Assembly (NCBI GenBank): GCA_037200045.1
Contig: JBBCHM010000001.1
Span: 1,302,001-1,366,000 of the forward strand
Length of the DNA: 64,000 nt
From: Rhizomicrobium sp.
GTDB taxonomy: Bacteria > Pseudomonadota > Alphaproteobacteria > Micropepsales > Micropepsaceae
Direction: 5' to 3'
The notes beneath the pieces were generated by a model that saw only the letters and a list, made by a program, of their open reading frames with translations, ran no database searches and was not told where the DNA came from. Positions 8,222 through 19,147 of the stretch are shown in pieces. Position 1 is the first letter of the stretch; every line of letters begins with the position of its first letter. The position numbers were made by a program, and so were the translations under genes.

Positions 8222-11200
8222 ATGACGCCGCCGCGCGACGCAATCTCAGCCGCCTATCTCGCCGACGAAGACGCCATCGTGGACCGGCGCATCGCCCAGG
8301 CCACGCTGTCGCCCGCCGAGGCGCGGGAGACCGCCCGCGTCGCGGCCGACCTGGTCGCGCGCATCCGCAAGGCCGGCGGCAAGAGCGGCGGCATCGACGC
8401 CTTCATGCGTGAATACGCGCTGTCGAGCGAGGAGGGCGTGGCCCTGATGTGCCTCGCCGAGGCGCTGCTGCGGGTCCCCGACGCGGAGACCGCCGACCGG
8501 CTGATCCGCGACAAGATCGGCGGCGCGCAATGGGACCGCCACCGCGCCAAATCGGACTCGCTGTTCGTCAACGCCTCGACCTGGGCGCTGATGCTGACGG
8601 GCCGCATCGTCCGCCTGGACGAGACCTCGAAATGGGATTTCGACGGCATCTTCAGGAAGCTGGTCGCCCGTTCGGGCGAGCCGGTGATCCGCCAGGCCGT
8701 CACCTATGCGATGCGCATCCTCGGCCGCCAATTCGTGCTCGGCCGCACCATCGGCGAGGCGCTGAAGGAGGCGAGGCCGCTGGCCGAGAAGGGCTACCGC
8801 TTCTCCTTCGACATGCTGGGCGAGGCCGCCTACACCAAGGCCGACGCGGCGCGCTACGCGCGGTCTTACCGCGATGCCCTCGACGTCATTGCCGCGACGA
8901 CCCCGAAGGACTCCCGCGCGATCTTCGAGCGCCCCAGCCTGTCGGTAAAGCTCTCCGCGCTCCATCCGCGCTACGAATGGGTCAAGCGCGAGCGGGTCTT
9001 CGCCGAGTTGGTGCCGGTCGTGCTGTCGCTGGGCGCCCGCGCCCGCGCCGCCGACATTGCGCTCACCGTCGACGCGGAGGAGGCTGAGCGCCTCGATCTG
9101 ATGCTCGATCTGTTCGAAGCCTTCGGCGCGGCGCCGGAGCTCGCCGGCTGGGACGGCCTCGGCCTCGCGGTGCAGGCCTATCAGAAGCGCGCCATGCCGG
9201 TGCTCGCCTGGCTGATCGATCTGGCGCGGCGCCAGGGCCGGCGCATTCCGGTGCGCCTGGTGAAGGGCGCCTATTGGGACAGCGAGATCAAGCGCGGCCA
9301 GGAACTGGGCCTCGACGACTATCCGGTGTTCACGCGCAAGGCCGCGACCGACACGTCCTACCTCGCCTGCGCCCGCGTCATGCTCGGCGCCGGCGCCGCG
9401 CTCTATCCGCAATTCGCGACCCACAACGCCCATTCGCTCGCCGCGATCGACGCGCTGGCCGGCGGCCGGCGCGACTTCGAATATCAGCGCCTGCACGGCA
9501 TGGGCGAGGCGCTGCACGAGATCCATCGCGAGCTGGGCGGCGTGCCGACGCGCATCTATGCGCCGGTCGGCAGCCATGAGGACCTTCTCGCCTATCTCGT
9601 CCGCCGCCTGCTGGAGAACGGCGCCAACACCTCCTTCGTCAACCGCCTCGCCGACGACGACGCGCCGGTCGCCGACATCATCGCCGATCCGGTGGCCCAG
9701 ATCGCCGCCGCCCATCCGCATCGCAATCCCCGGATCGCGTTGCCGAAGGACATTCTGGGCGAGCGGAAGAACGCGCACGGCTTCCTGCTGAGCGATCCGA
9801 AGATCAGCGAACCGCTGTTGTCGCAGATCGAAGAAATTCTGCGGACCCGCCACGACGCGGCGCCCGTCATTGCCGGCGCGGTGAGCGGCGGCGCGCCGTC
9901 CGAGATTCGAGATCCCACGGATCGCCGCCGGATCGTCGGTACGGTCCTCGAGACCGCCTCGGACGACGCGCGCGCCGCGTTGGCACTGGCGCACAAGGCG
10001 CAGCCTGATTGGGACGCGACGGGCGGCAAGGTCCGCGCCGGCATTCTTTATCGCGCCGCCGATCTCTTCGAGAAGAACCGGCCGCTCCTGATGGCGCTGG
10101 CGGTGCGCGAGGCCGGCAAGACGTTGCCGAACGCCTTGGGCGAAGTCCGCGAGGCCGTCGATTTCCTGCGCTATTACGCGACCCGCGCCGCGCGGACCTT
10201 CGAAGAGCCGCTGCGCCTGCCCGGGCCGACCGGCGAGTCGAACGAGCTGACGCTGCACGGGCGCGGCGTCTTCGCCTGCATCAGCCCGTGGAATTTCCCG
10301 CTGTCGATCTTCGCCGGCCAGGTCGCCGGCGCGCTCGCCGCCGGCAATGGCGTGCTCGCCAAGCCCGCCGAGCAGACGCCGCTGATCGCCGCCGCCGCCG
10401 TCCGGCTGCTGCACGAGGCGGGCGTGCCGGCGAATGTGCTTCATCTGCTCCCCGGCGACGGCCCGCGCATCGGCAACGTGTTGTTCGCCGATCCGCGCCT
10501 TGCCGGCGTCGCCTTCACCGGCTCCACCGACGCCGCCAACGCCATCAACCGCGCGCTCGCCGCGCGCAGCGGCCCCATCGCCACGCTGATCGCCGAGACC
10601 GGCGGCCAGAACGCGATGATCGTGGATTCCACCGCGCTGCCCGAACAGGTCGCGCGCGACGCGCTGGCCTCGGCGTTCGACAGCGCCGGCCAGCGTTGCT
10701 CGGCCCTGCGCGTGCTGTTCGTGCAGGACGATGTCGCCGACAAGATGCTGGCCATCCTGCTCGGCGCGATGGACGAATTGAAGATCGGCGATCCGTTGCG
10801 GCTCGACACCGATATCGGCCCGGTGATCGACGAAGCCGCCCGCGAGATGCTGGAAACCCACGCGGCGCGGATGACCCGCGAGGCCAGGCTGCTGCGCAAG
10901 CTCACGGTGCCGCCGGAATTGTCGAACGGCATCTTCTTCGCGCCGCACGCCTTCGAATTGGATTCCCTCGACCGGCTGAAGCGCGAGGTGTTCGGCCCGG
11001 TGTTGCACGTGATCCGCTATTCCGCCGACAGCCTCGGCAAGGTGTGCGACGCGATCAACGCGACGTCGTTCGGATTGACGCTCGGCGTCCACAGCCGGAT
11101 CGAGGAGACCGCCGATTTCGTCCGCGCCCGCGTCCGGGTCGGCAACATCTACGTCAACCGCAACCAGATCGGCGCCGTGGTCGGCGTCCAGCCCTTCGGC

Positions 11201-11332
11201 GGCGAGGGCCTGTCCGGCACCGGCCCCAAGGCCGGCGGCCCGCACTACCTGCCGCGCTTCGCCCTGGAGCGCACCTACACCGTCAACACCGCCGCCGCCG
11301 GCGGCAACACGGCGCTGCTCAGTTCGAGTTAG
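8222..11332 (+). CDS. putA: Bifunctional proline dehydrogenase / L-glutamate-gamma-semialdehyde dehydrogenase
   Basis: Two-step oxidation of proline to glutamate in one 1036-residue chain. The proline dehydrogenase barrel (about residues 100-470) contains RLVKGAYWDSEIKRGQ and ENGANTSFVNRL; the aldehyde dehydrogenase half (from about 550) contains ISPWNFPLSIFAGQ, ETGGQNAMIVDS, and the catalytic cysteine in SAGQRCSALR at about residue 826. No ribbon-helix-helix domain precedes the dehydrogenase, so unlike the long enteric PutA this one cannot be its own DNA-binding repressor. It resembles the short type known from Bradyrhizobium. Divergent from panC; followed by a REP-like region rather than another metabolic gene. 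Confidence 0.97.
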   Translation: MTPPRDAISAAYLADEDAIVDRRIAQATLSPAEARETARVAADLVARIRKAGGKSGGIDAFMREYALSSEEGVALMCLAEALLRVPDAETADRLIRDKIGGAQWDRHRAKSDSLFVNASTWALMLTGRIVRLDETSKWDFDGIFRKLVARSGEPVIRQAVTYAMRILGRQFVLGRTIGEALKEARPLAEKGYRFSFDMLGEAAYTKADAARYARSYRDALDVIAATTPKDSRAIFERPSLSVKLSALHPRYEWVKRERVFAELVPVVLSLGARARAADIALTVDAEEAERLDLMLDLFEAFGAAPELAGWDGLGLAVQAYQKRAMPVLAWLIDLARRQGRRIPVRLVKGAYWDSEIKRGQELGLDDYPVFTRKAATDTSYLACARVMLGAGAALYPQFATHNAHSLAAIDALAGGRRDFEYQRLHGMGEALHEIHRELGGVPTRIYAPVGSHEDLLAYLVRRLLENGANTSFVNRLADDDAPVADIIADPVAQIAAAHPHRNPRIALPKDILGERKNAHGFLLSDPKISEPLLSQIEEILRTRHDAAPVIAGAVSGGAPSEIRDPTDRRRIVGTVLETASDDARAALALAHKAQPDWDATGGKVRAGILYRAADLFEKNRPLLMALAVREAGKTLPNALGEVREAVDFLRYYATRAARTFEEPLRLPGPTGESNELTLHGRGVFACISPWNFPLSIFAGQVAGALAAGNGVLAKPAEQTPLIAAAAVRLLHEAGVPANVLHLLPGDGPRIGNVLFADPRLAGVAFTGSTDAANAINRALAARSGPIATLIAETGGQNAMIVDSTALPEQVARDALASAFDSAGQRCSALRVLFVQDDVADKMLAILLGAMDELKIGDPLRLDTDIGPVIDEAAREMLETHAARMTREARLLRKLTVPPELSNGIFFAPHAFELDSLDRLKREVFGPVLHVIRYSADSLGKVCDAINATSFGLTLGVHSRIEETADFVRARVRVGNIYVNRNQIGAVVGVQPFGGEGLSGTGPKAGGPHYLPRFALERTYTVNTAAAGGNTALLSSS

Positions 11333-11363
11333 GGTGGGGCGGGTGCTTCCGCCTCCATCTCCA

Positions 11364-11447
11364 CTGTCATGCCCGCGAAGGCGGGCATCCAGCGTCCCAA
11401 GCACCGTTCCTGTTGCTCTGGATTCCCGCTTTCGCGGGAATGACAAG
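11364..11447. repeat. Pair of inverted REP-like palindromes downstream of putA
   Basis: Two palindromic units face each other. Unit one (11366-11391) reads TGTCATGCCCGCGAAGG and continues as CGGGCATCC, forming a GCCCGC/GCGGGC stem. Unit two (about 11417-11447) holds ATTCCCGC-TTT-CGCGGGAAT followed by GACA, and is nearly the reverse complement of unit one. Such GTCATTCCCGCGAAAGCGGGAAT-type elements are common intergenic repeats in proteobacteria. Being directly 3' of putA they may stabilise or end the putA transcript. Confidence 0.8.
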
Positions 11448-11532
11448 TTGTGAGAGGGGCATCAAACTCGCCCTATCGTTCCTACACTTGGAATCGCGCC
11501 TTCGAATGCCGACATTGCGACCGGAGGGACTC

Positions 11533-12234
11533 ATGGCCAGCGACAATCTTCCGTCCAAACCGTCCTCGGCGGGCGACATCGATGCCTTTCTCGGCCGCGC
11601 CGCCAAGCTTCCCACGCTCGCCCAGACCAAGGGGCGCCTGATCTTCGCCATCGACGCGACGATGAGCCGCCAGCCGACCTGGGCCAAGGCGACCGAGATC
11701 CAGAGCGACATGTTCGCCGTCGCGCAATCCATCGGCGGTCTTGCGGTGCAGCTCGTCTATTTCCGCGGCCACGAATTTCGCGCCAGCGACTGGACCGCCT
11801 CGGCCACCGTGCTCGCCAACCGCATGCGCGACGTGACCTGCCGCAGCGGCTTCACCCAGCTTTGCCGGGTGCTCGGCCACGCGGCGGCCGAGGCCGGCCG
11901 GACCAAGGTCGGCGCGCTGGTCTATGTCGGCGATGCCTTCGAGGAAAGCCCGGACGCGGCAGCGGCCGAGGCGGGCAAGCTGGCGCTTCTGGGCGTGCCG
12001 GCCTTCATGTTCCACGAGGGCGACGACCCGCATGCCGGCGCGGTCTTCCGCGACATCGCGCGCCTGACCAAGGGCATCTATGCCCGCTTCGATTCCGGCG
12101 CTGCCAAGCAGCTTCGCGACCTTCTCATGGCCGCCGCGATCTACGCCACCGGCGGCGCCGTGGCGCTGCGCGAGCACGCCGCGAAGACGGGCGGCGAATT
12201 CCTTCGGATCGCCGACCAGATGGACCGCAAATAG
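11533..12234 (+). CDS. Von Willebrand factor A-like domain protein (233 aa)
   Basis: A cytosolic protein that appears to be mostly one VWA domain. The metal-ion-dependent adhesion motif is present as DATMS within RLIFAIDATMSRQPTWAKA (about residues 34-52), and further VWA landmarks include the later VGALVYVGDAFEES with its acidic residue. There is no signal peptide. The ATG at 11533 is supported by a GGAGGG ribosome-binding sequence seven bases upstream. It is immediately followed, with no gap, by a membrane DnaJ-domain gene, so the two are likely a functional pair. The binding partner is unknown. Confidence 0.8.
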   Translation: MASDNLPSKPSSAGDIDAFLGRAAKLPTLAQTKGRLIFAIDATMSRQPTWAKATEIQSDMFAVAQSIGGLAVQLVYFRGHEFRASDWTASATVLANRMRDVTCRSGFTQLCRVLGHAAAEAGRTKVGALVYVGDAFEESPDAAAAEAGKLALLGVPAFMFHEGDDPHAGAVFRDIARLTKGIYARFDSGAAKQLRDLLMAAAIYATGGAVALREHAAKTGGEFLRIADQMDRK

Positions 12235-12945
12235 ATGGGCGAGTTCCTGCTCGGCGCCGTCGTCCTGGTGCTGCTGATCCTTTTGCTGCGCGCCTTCGCG
12301 GGCGCCAATCCGACCGCGCTGGCGAAGGGCCTGCGCTATGTCGGCGCCGGCGTCCTGGCGGCCCTGGCCGTCGGCCTCTTCTTCCTCGACCGGCCGGCGG
12401 TTGCGGTGTTCGTCGCGAGCGCCGCCTGGGGCGTCTTCACCGGCGGCCATGCCTGGCCCGGCGGCTGGCCGCATTTCGGCCGCTGGGGCAAGTCGGCGTC
12501 GTCGCGCGGCCAGACGACCGGCGTGCGCACCTCCTGGCTGGAGATGGAGCTCGATCATGACAGCGGCGAGATGCGCGGCACGGTCCTGCGCGGCGCCCAT
12601 GCCGGAAGGCGCCTCGACCAGCTCGACAAGAAAGCCCTGTCGGAGCTCTACGCCGAAGCCGCATCGGACGATGCGGAAACCAAAAGGCTGCTCGAAGCCT
12701 GGCTCGACCGCACCTTCGGAACCGACTGGCGCCAGGACTTCGAACCCTCGCCGCCCGAACGCGCCGCGACCGGCATGACGCGCGCCGAAGCGCTGAAGGT
12801 CCTCGGCCTCACGGAGGGCGCCTCGGAGGAAGACATCCGCGCCGCGCATCGCCGCCTGATGCTGCAGAACCATCCCGATCGCGGCGGCACCGACTATCTC
12901 GCCTCGAAGATCAACGAAGCGAAAGACATCCTGCTCGGGACCTGA
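12235..12945 (+). CDS. Membrane-anchored DnaJ-domain protein
   Basis: A 236-residue protein with hydrophobic segments at the N-terminus (FLLGAVVLVLLILLLRAF, then YVGAGVLAALAVGLFFL and an AVAVFVASAAWGVFTGG stretch) and a C-terminal J domain. The J domain occupies about residues 180-234 and keeps the essential HPD motif (residues 213-215, in LQNHPDRGGTDYL), so it should stimulate a DnaK-type ATPase at the membrane. The arrangement of N-terminal membrane part plus C-terminal J domain resembles DjlA-like or Tim14/Pam18-like proteins. The ATG follows the TAG of the VWA gene directly. It runs tail to tail with the carboxypeptidase gene with no spacer. Confidence 0.86.
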   Translation: MGEFLLGAVVLVLLILLLRAFAGANPTALAKGLRYVGAGVLAALAVGLFFLDRPAVAVFVASAAWGVFTGGHAWPGGWPHFGRWGKSASSRGQTTGVRTSWLEMELDHDSGEMRGTVLRGAHAGRRLDQLDKKALSELYAEAASDDAETKRLLEAWLDRTFGTDWRQDFEPSPPERAATGMTRAEALKVLGLTEGASEEDIRAAHRRLMLQNHPDRGGTDYLASKINEAKDILLGT

Positions 12946-14623
12946 TCAGCGCGACGACGCCAGCACCGTGAAGCAGGTCTGGCCGCGCTGGGTCAGCCGC
13001 GAGCAGACTTCCCGCGCCTCGCGCTCGACGAACGGCCCGAACCGCGCGCGATAGAGCGTGTGGCCGTCGACGCCCGTGAAGGGGATCACGAGCCGCGCCG
13101 CCTGGCCCAGGATGTCCATCGATTTCTCGGCATAGGACGCGAGCTGGCCGCGTGCCTGGTTGATGTCGGCGAAGGCGCCGATCTGGATCGTCCAGGCCTT
13201 CGGCCCCATCACGACCGGCGTGCCGGCGTCGCCGATGTCGCCCTCGCCGATATCGCTGCGCAGCCGCGCGGCCGGCTTGGCGGTCGGCGCGATGGCGGCC
13301 GCGACCTGCACCGGCTTCGGCTTGACGACCGGCAGGTCGGTGGCGGCGACCAGGACCTGCTGCGGCTTCGCCTTGGGCCTGGGCGCGTTGGCCACCCGGA
13401 TCGGCACGGGGGCCGGCGCCGGGCGCGGCGGCGGCGGGGCGACGGCGACGCGCTGCGGCGGCGGCTGGTAGACCGGAACGGCGGCCGCCGGCGGCGGCGG
13501 CGGGGCCGCCTGCGCCACCACGGGCGCGGTGGTGGGGCGCGGCGGCGGCGGGGCCGCGATCACATTGGCGTCGTCGTCCTGGTCGGTGGTGGCGGCGGCC
13601 TCCGCGGCCTCCTCGTCGTCGGCGGCGGCCGGCGCGACGTCGAGGGTCGCGACCACGGGCGGCGCGTTCACGGCGACGTTGCGCCACGGAACCCCGGCAT
13701 GCGCCACCAGCGTCGGATTGACGGCGATCTTCGCGAACGCGTCGTCGAGCAGGCGGACCATCTCCAGGTCGCGGCGGTGCGCGGTGCGCCCGCCCATCAC
13801 CACGCCGATCACATGGCTTCCGTTGCGCACCACCGACGAGACCAGGTTGAAGCCGGACATGCCGGTGTAGCCGGTCTTGATGCCGTCGGCGCCGTCATAG
13901 CGGCCGATCAGGTTGTCATGGGTGACGTAATTGGTGCCCCGGAAGGTGAAGCCCGGCGTCGCGAAATAGGGGAAATACTGCGGAAAATCATAGGCCAGAT
14001 GGCGCGCCAGGACGAGCAAATCGCTGGCGGTGGTGATCTGCAGCGGATCGGGCAGGCCCGAGGCGTTGTGGTAGAACGTGTCGCGCATGCCGAGCGCCCG
14101 CGCCTTGGCGGTCATCAGCTCGGCGAAATGGCCTTCGGTGCCGCCCAGCGCCTCGCCGATCGCCACCGCGACGTCGTTCGCCGAGCGCACCACGATCGCC
14201 TTGATCGCGGTGTCGACCGGGATCATGTCGCCGGCATAGAGGTGCAGGTTGGTCGGGTGCTGGGTCGCGGCATGCTCGGAGATCGGCAGCATGGTCTGCA
14301 TCGTCACGTCGCCGCGCTTCAGCGCCTCGAACAGCAGATACAGCGTCATCATCTTGGTCAGCGAGGCGGGGGTGGCGCTCGGCCGAGGCGTTGCGGGCGT
14401 AGAGCACCCGGCCGGTCTCGCCGTCGGCGATCAGCGCGGCGTCCTTGCCCGGATCGGTGGCGCCCATCGGTATCGGGATGCGCGCGCGAAAGCCGCCCCG
14501 GTGGTGGTGCCCCCGGGCCAGGGCGGTGTCGGCGCCTGCCGTAAGGGCAAGGGCCAGGACAGCCACCGCGACCAGCGTCCGCATGAGCGCGCCGAAGGCG
14601 GCGCGCGGCTGCTCAGACATCAC
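12946..14623 (-). pseudogene. D-alanyl-D-alanine carboxypeptidase with SPOR domain, frameshifted at the SxxK motif
   Basis: A penicillin-binding-protein-5 (S11) family enzyme that would trim peptidoglycan stem peptides in the periplasm. The signal peptide (MRTLVAVAVLALALTAGADT, from 14584) and the segment ending in NASAERHP are in one frame; the rest of the domain, with SAN (about 14175-14183) and KTG (13870-13878), a Pro/Ala-rich linker, and a C-terminal SPOR domain (QIGAFADINQARGQL to the end), is in another. The switch lies in a run of five G on the + strand (14368-14372). Reading it with four restores HPASLTKMMTL, the catalytic SxxK. As given, no intact enzyme is encoded unless the ribosome slips. 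A sequencing or assembly error in the homopolymer is equally possible. Confidence 0.85.
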
Positions 14624-14796
14624 AGCCCCGTTTCGTTAATGTCGGCGCCCCAAACAGGTTCGATAAGACCAAATCGAAGCTCCTATCGCAATTGGAATTG
14701 ATCGTAGGAAGCCCCCATTTACGAACCGTTAACGCTCAGGTCCATAAGGGTTATTCCCGGTCGGATGGGAACCTTGGGTGCGGTGCAGCATTCCTC

Positions 14797-14827
14797 TTGA
14801 CATAACCGCTGCTGCACTGCATATAGA
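14797..14827 (+). promoter_or_regulatory. Sigma-70-type promoter of the phasin gene
   Basis: A consensus -35 TTGACA at 14797-14802 is followed by an AT-rich -10 region: CATATA (14820-14825, 17-base spacer) overlapping TATAGA (14822-14827, 19-base spacer). It lies about 75 bases ahead of the phasin ATG, and an exact palindrome follows immediately downstream. This is one of the strongest promoter matches in the window, in keeping with an abundant granule protein. Confidence 0.65.
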
Positions 14828-14830
14828 TCA

Positions 14831-14845
14831 TGTTGCACCGCAACA
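14831..14845. promoter_or_regulatory. TGTTGC-N3-GCAACA palindrome, candidate PhaR operator
   Basis: A perfect 6+6 inverted repeat with a 3-base centre lies just downstream of the -10 region. Related TGC/GCA elements overlap the promoter itself (GGTGCAGCA and GCTGCTGCACTGCA upstream). The phasin repressor PhaR of Paracoccus is known to bind TGC/GCA-type inverted motifs near phasin promoters and to be released by polyhydroxyalkanoate granules. The match by motif type and position is good, but no phaR gene is in the window. Confidence 0.5.
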
Positions 14846-14899
14846 AGGCCGCTGGCCGAACCCGACGGTGCGCCATGAACCTGACGAGGAGTATTCATT

Positions 14900-15361
14900 A
14901 TGGCGAAAGCAAAAACGGCCGGCGAGAAGCTCAACGGCACGACGGAGACCATCGAGACCGCGTTCAAGACCGGCACCGAGGCGCTCAAGGCGAATTTCGA
15001 GAAGGCCGTGAAGAGCTACGACCAGCTCCTGGGCTTCTCCAAGGACACGGTTGAGGCCTATGTGAAGGCCGCGAACGTGGCCGGCAAGGGCGCCGAGACG
15101 CTGCACAACGAAATCTACGGCTACTCCAAGGCCGCCATCGAAGGCTCGATCGCCAACGCGAAGGCCCTGATGGCCTCGAAGTCGGCGCATGAGGCGTTCG
15201 AGCTGCAGACCGGCTTCGCGAAGTCGGCGTTCGAATCCTACATCGGCGAGCTGACCAAGCTCGGCGAGCTCATGGTCGCCACCAGCAAGGAATCGCTCGA
15301 GCCGATCCAGGGCCGCGTCCAGGCCTGGGTCGATGTCGTGCAGAGCGCACGCGCGGCTTGA
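14900..15361 (+). CDS. Phasin family protein
   Basis: A 153-residue amphipathic helical protein expected to coat polyhydroxyalkanoate granules. It is rich in Ala, Lys and Glu with regularly spaced hydrophobics, and contains the phasin core segments such as KSYDQLLGFSKDTVEAYVKA and HEAFELQTGFAKSAFESYIG. There is no cysteine or membrane segment. The ATG follows a good AGGAG sequence. It is a single-gene unit: strong promoter at 14797, terminator at 15392. A granule role is inferred; some phasin-domain proteins in Alphaproteobacteria occur outside granule synthesis. Confidence 0.9.
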   Translation: MAKAKTAGEKLNGTTETIETAFKTGTEALKANFEKAVKSYDQLLGFSKDTVEAYVKAANVAGKGAETLHNEIYGYSKAAIEGSIANAKALMASKSAHEAFELQTGFAKSAFESYIGELTKLGELMVATSKESLEPIQGRVQAWVDVVQSARAA

Positions 15362-15391
15362 TCCTCCGCCCGAATACGCCGCAAGGCGTCT

Positions 15392-15428
15392 GAAAAGGCC
15401 CGGGAGCGATCCCGGGCCTTTTCTTTTC
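15392..15428 (+). terminator. Rho-independent terminator of the phasin gene
   Basis: A perfect 14-base stem, GAAAAGGCCCGGGA (15392-15405) and TCCCGGGCCTTTTC (15410-15423), closes on the tetraloop GCGA, a GNRA-type loop, and is followed by a T-rich stretch. It starts 31 bases after the phasin stop. It is the clearest intrinsic terminator in the window. Confidence 0.92.
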
Positions 15429-15503
15429 CGCGCCCGCCGGCCGCGATAACCGCGCCGCCATTGCGTGCTTTATGGGGGCTTTGCTCCGGCCCCTTATGGA
15501 ATA

Positions 15504-15515
15504 GGATGCGCATCC
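15504..15515. promoter_or_regulatory. GGATGCGCATCC palindrome upstream of clpS
   Basis: A perfect 12-base palindrome lies 26 bases ahead of the clpS start, between the phasin terminator and clpS. It is next to an AT-rich TATATTC and TTATGATA stretch. It may be a regulator site for clpSA, but a self-complementary 12-mer can also arise by chance in GC-rich DNA. Confidence 0.3.
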
Positions 15516-15541
15516 CTATATTCGGTTTATGATACGGCGAC

Positions 15542-15895
15542 ATGAAAGACGGACGTGACGGGCGCGGCCAGGGCGGCCAGGGAACACGCGACGGTGACGG
15601 CGCCGGCACGGGCATCGTCACGAAGACGCGGCCGAAGACCAAGAAGCCGAGCATGTACAAGGTGCTCCTGCTCAACGACGACTACACGCCGATGGAGTTC
15701 GTCGTCCACATCCTGGAGAAGATCTTCAACAAGAGCCGGGAACAGGCCGTCGAGATCATGCTGCACGTCCACCGCCACGGCGTCGGCATCTGCGGCGTTT
15801 TCACCTATGATGTCGCCGAAACCAAGGTCGCGCAGGTCATTGAATTCGCCCGCCGCCACCAGCATCCTCTGCAATGCACCATGGAGAAGGAGTAG
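15542..15895 (+). CDS. clpS: ATP-dependent Clp protease adaptor ClpS
   Basis: Adaptor that delivers N-degron substrates to ClpA. After a disordered Gly/Arg-rich N-terminus of about 30 residues comes the ClpS core: [20 protein letters not shown] (residues 39-58, including the substrate-pocket residues), then [20 protein letters not shown] and the terminal [20 protein letters not shown]. The length of 117 residues is usual. It sits 7 bases upstream of clpA, the classic pair. Just ahead of the gene are a 12-base palindrome GGATGCGCATCC (15504-15515) and an AT-rich TTTATGATA stretch that could serve as a -10. Confidence 0.97.
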   Translation: MKDGRDGRGQGGQGTRDGDGAGTGIVTKTRPKTKKPSMYKVLLLNDDYTPMEFVVHILEKIFNKSREQAVEIMLHVHRHGVGICGVFTYDVAETKVAQVIEFARRHQHPLQCTMEKE

Positions 15896-15902
15896 CGTCT
15901 AG

Positions 15903-18233
<2,331 letters not shown>

Positions 18234-18250
18234 GGCTTCGGGAGGTTGAC

Positions 18251-18673
18251 GTGACTCCGCTCGAGCGCATCACTGCGCGCGTCAACCGGCTCGGCGATGT
18301 GAACGCACCTGGCACGCCGCTGCCGCTGCTGACCATTGCGGAGTTCTTCGACGGCAACGACAACGTGGGCAGCATCGGAGCCAATTTACCCGGTTCGCCG
18401 CCCCCCTCCGTCTTTCGCGCCTTGTGCGAGGCGATTGCCGCTCGTGGCGATGTCAAGGATTTGCGCGTCCTGGTCAGCCAATTCGACGAGCCGGATTGGC
18501 CATTCTCGGATGCGATCTATGTGATGACGGCTGCTGAGCCGGAAGAGGTTCTGAGTTGGTTTCCGAAAGAGCTTGCGCCGGACGAAGTCTTCATCCGCCC
18601 TTTCGACGACGACGCGTTCGAACCCTACGACGTTCCGCCGGGGACACGCCCGATCGGTTGCTGGTGGGATTGA
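18251..18673 (+). CDS. Hypothetical protein (140 aa)
   Basis: I do not recognise a family. A GTG start preceded by a GGGAGG-like sequence lies 17 bases after the clpA stop, so it may be read with clpA. The protein is acidic (many Asp/Glu), with LPLLTIAEFFDGNDNVGSIG near residues 24-43, a Pro-rich turn and a C-terminus ending GCWWD. No membrane segment or cysteine cluster. Its composition suggests a soluble, possibly immunity-like or regulatory protein, but nothing supports a specific role. Confidence 0.65.
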   Translation: MTPLERITARVNRLGDVNAPGTPLPLLTIAEFFDGNDNVGSIGANLPGSPPPSVFRALCEAIAARGDVKDLRVLVSQFDEPDWPFSDAIYVMTAAEPEEVLSWFPKELAPDEVFIRPFDDDAFEPYDVPPGTRPIGCWWD

Positions 18674-18689
18674 CGTTCGGGCCGCAGCT

Positions 18690-18793
18690 TTGAACCAACG
18701 CCAATCCGCCATCGACGCCGCCCAGCACGTCATCGATGCCTTCACGGCCGCGTTCAACGCGCGCGACTTCCCGGCATTCGAGGCGACGTTCAA
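18690..18793 (+). repeat. Direct repeat, left copy, flanking the HigBA-like module
   Basis: Left member of a diverged direct repeat of about 104 bases; the right copy is 19575-19679. The two copies bracket the toxin-antitoxin genes. The left copy keeps an open frame (AAQHVIDAF), whereas the right copy has one extra base in a G run. Confidence 0.85.
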
Positions 18794-18812
18794 ACGGAAG
18801 TCGAGGGGTTAG
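18690..18812 (+). pseudogene. Truncated 5' copy of an NTF2-like gene
   Basis: Forty codons from a TTG, in frame, that match the first third of the gene at 19575-19959: QSAIDAAQ, DAF-TAFNARD and PAFEATF are shared. The DNA copies (18690-18793 and 19575-19679) agree at roughly nine positions in ten by eye. After the shared part the frame runs into unrelated sequence and stops where the HigA-like gene ends. No ribosome-binding sequence precedes it. It is a gene remnant or duplication border, not a functional gene. Confidence 0.75.
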
Positions 18813-19147
18813 CGGCCCGCGGCGGTTCGGCGAGTGCGATGCGCTTCTCTTGATGCACTCTTTGGCTCGAACGTGATCTTCAGCTGCGTCCCCGTCGCGC
18901 GGGCATAGCGCCGGAGCGTTTCCAGAGAGGGATTTCCGCGCCCGCCTTCGAGCCTCGCCACGGCGGGCTGCGAGGTGCGCATGCGCTTGGCGATGTCCTG
19001 CTGGGACAGATCGGCACTCGTCCGCGCCGCGATCAGCGCCGCCGCCAGGGCGAATTCCTCGTCCAACGCCGCATAGGCGGCGCGGTACGCGGGGTCCTTC
19101 CGCCACTTGGCGAAACTCTTCTCCACCGGGATCGGCTTGTTCTTCAC
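18809..19147 (-). CDS. HTH (Xre-type) antitoxin, HigA-like
   Basis: A 112-residue DNA-binding protein, putative antitoxin. The helix-turn-helix is ADLSQQDIAKRMRTSQPAVA with the following RLEGGRGNPSLETLRRYARA, in the C-terminal half. The N-terminal part (KSFAKWRKDPAYRAAYAALD) is the usual toxin-contacting extension. GTG at 19147 is supported by its overlap with the toxin stop (GTGA) and by GGAGG just upstream. The toxin-first, antitoxin-second order is the HigBA order. The last codons meet the tail of the truncated NTF2 copy. Confidence 0.88.
   Translation of the reverse strand: MKNKPIPVEKSFAKWRKDPAYRAAYAALDEEFALAAALIAARTSADLSQQDIAKRMRTSQPAVARLEGGRGNPSLETLRRYARATGTQLKITFEPKSASREAHRTRRTAAGR

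Noticed and set aside
8246-11446. A 1066-codon open frame on the minus strand across putA
   Set aside because: It is the antisense shadow of putA in GC-rich DNA: composition is His/Arg/Gln/Asp-rich without any domain, while putA on the + strand has complete catalytic motifs.
13400-13640. GC-rich GGCGGC-type runs resembling a tandem repeat array
   Set aside because: They encode the Pro/Ala-rich linker of the carboxypeptidase on the minus strand and have no fixed repeat unit.
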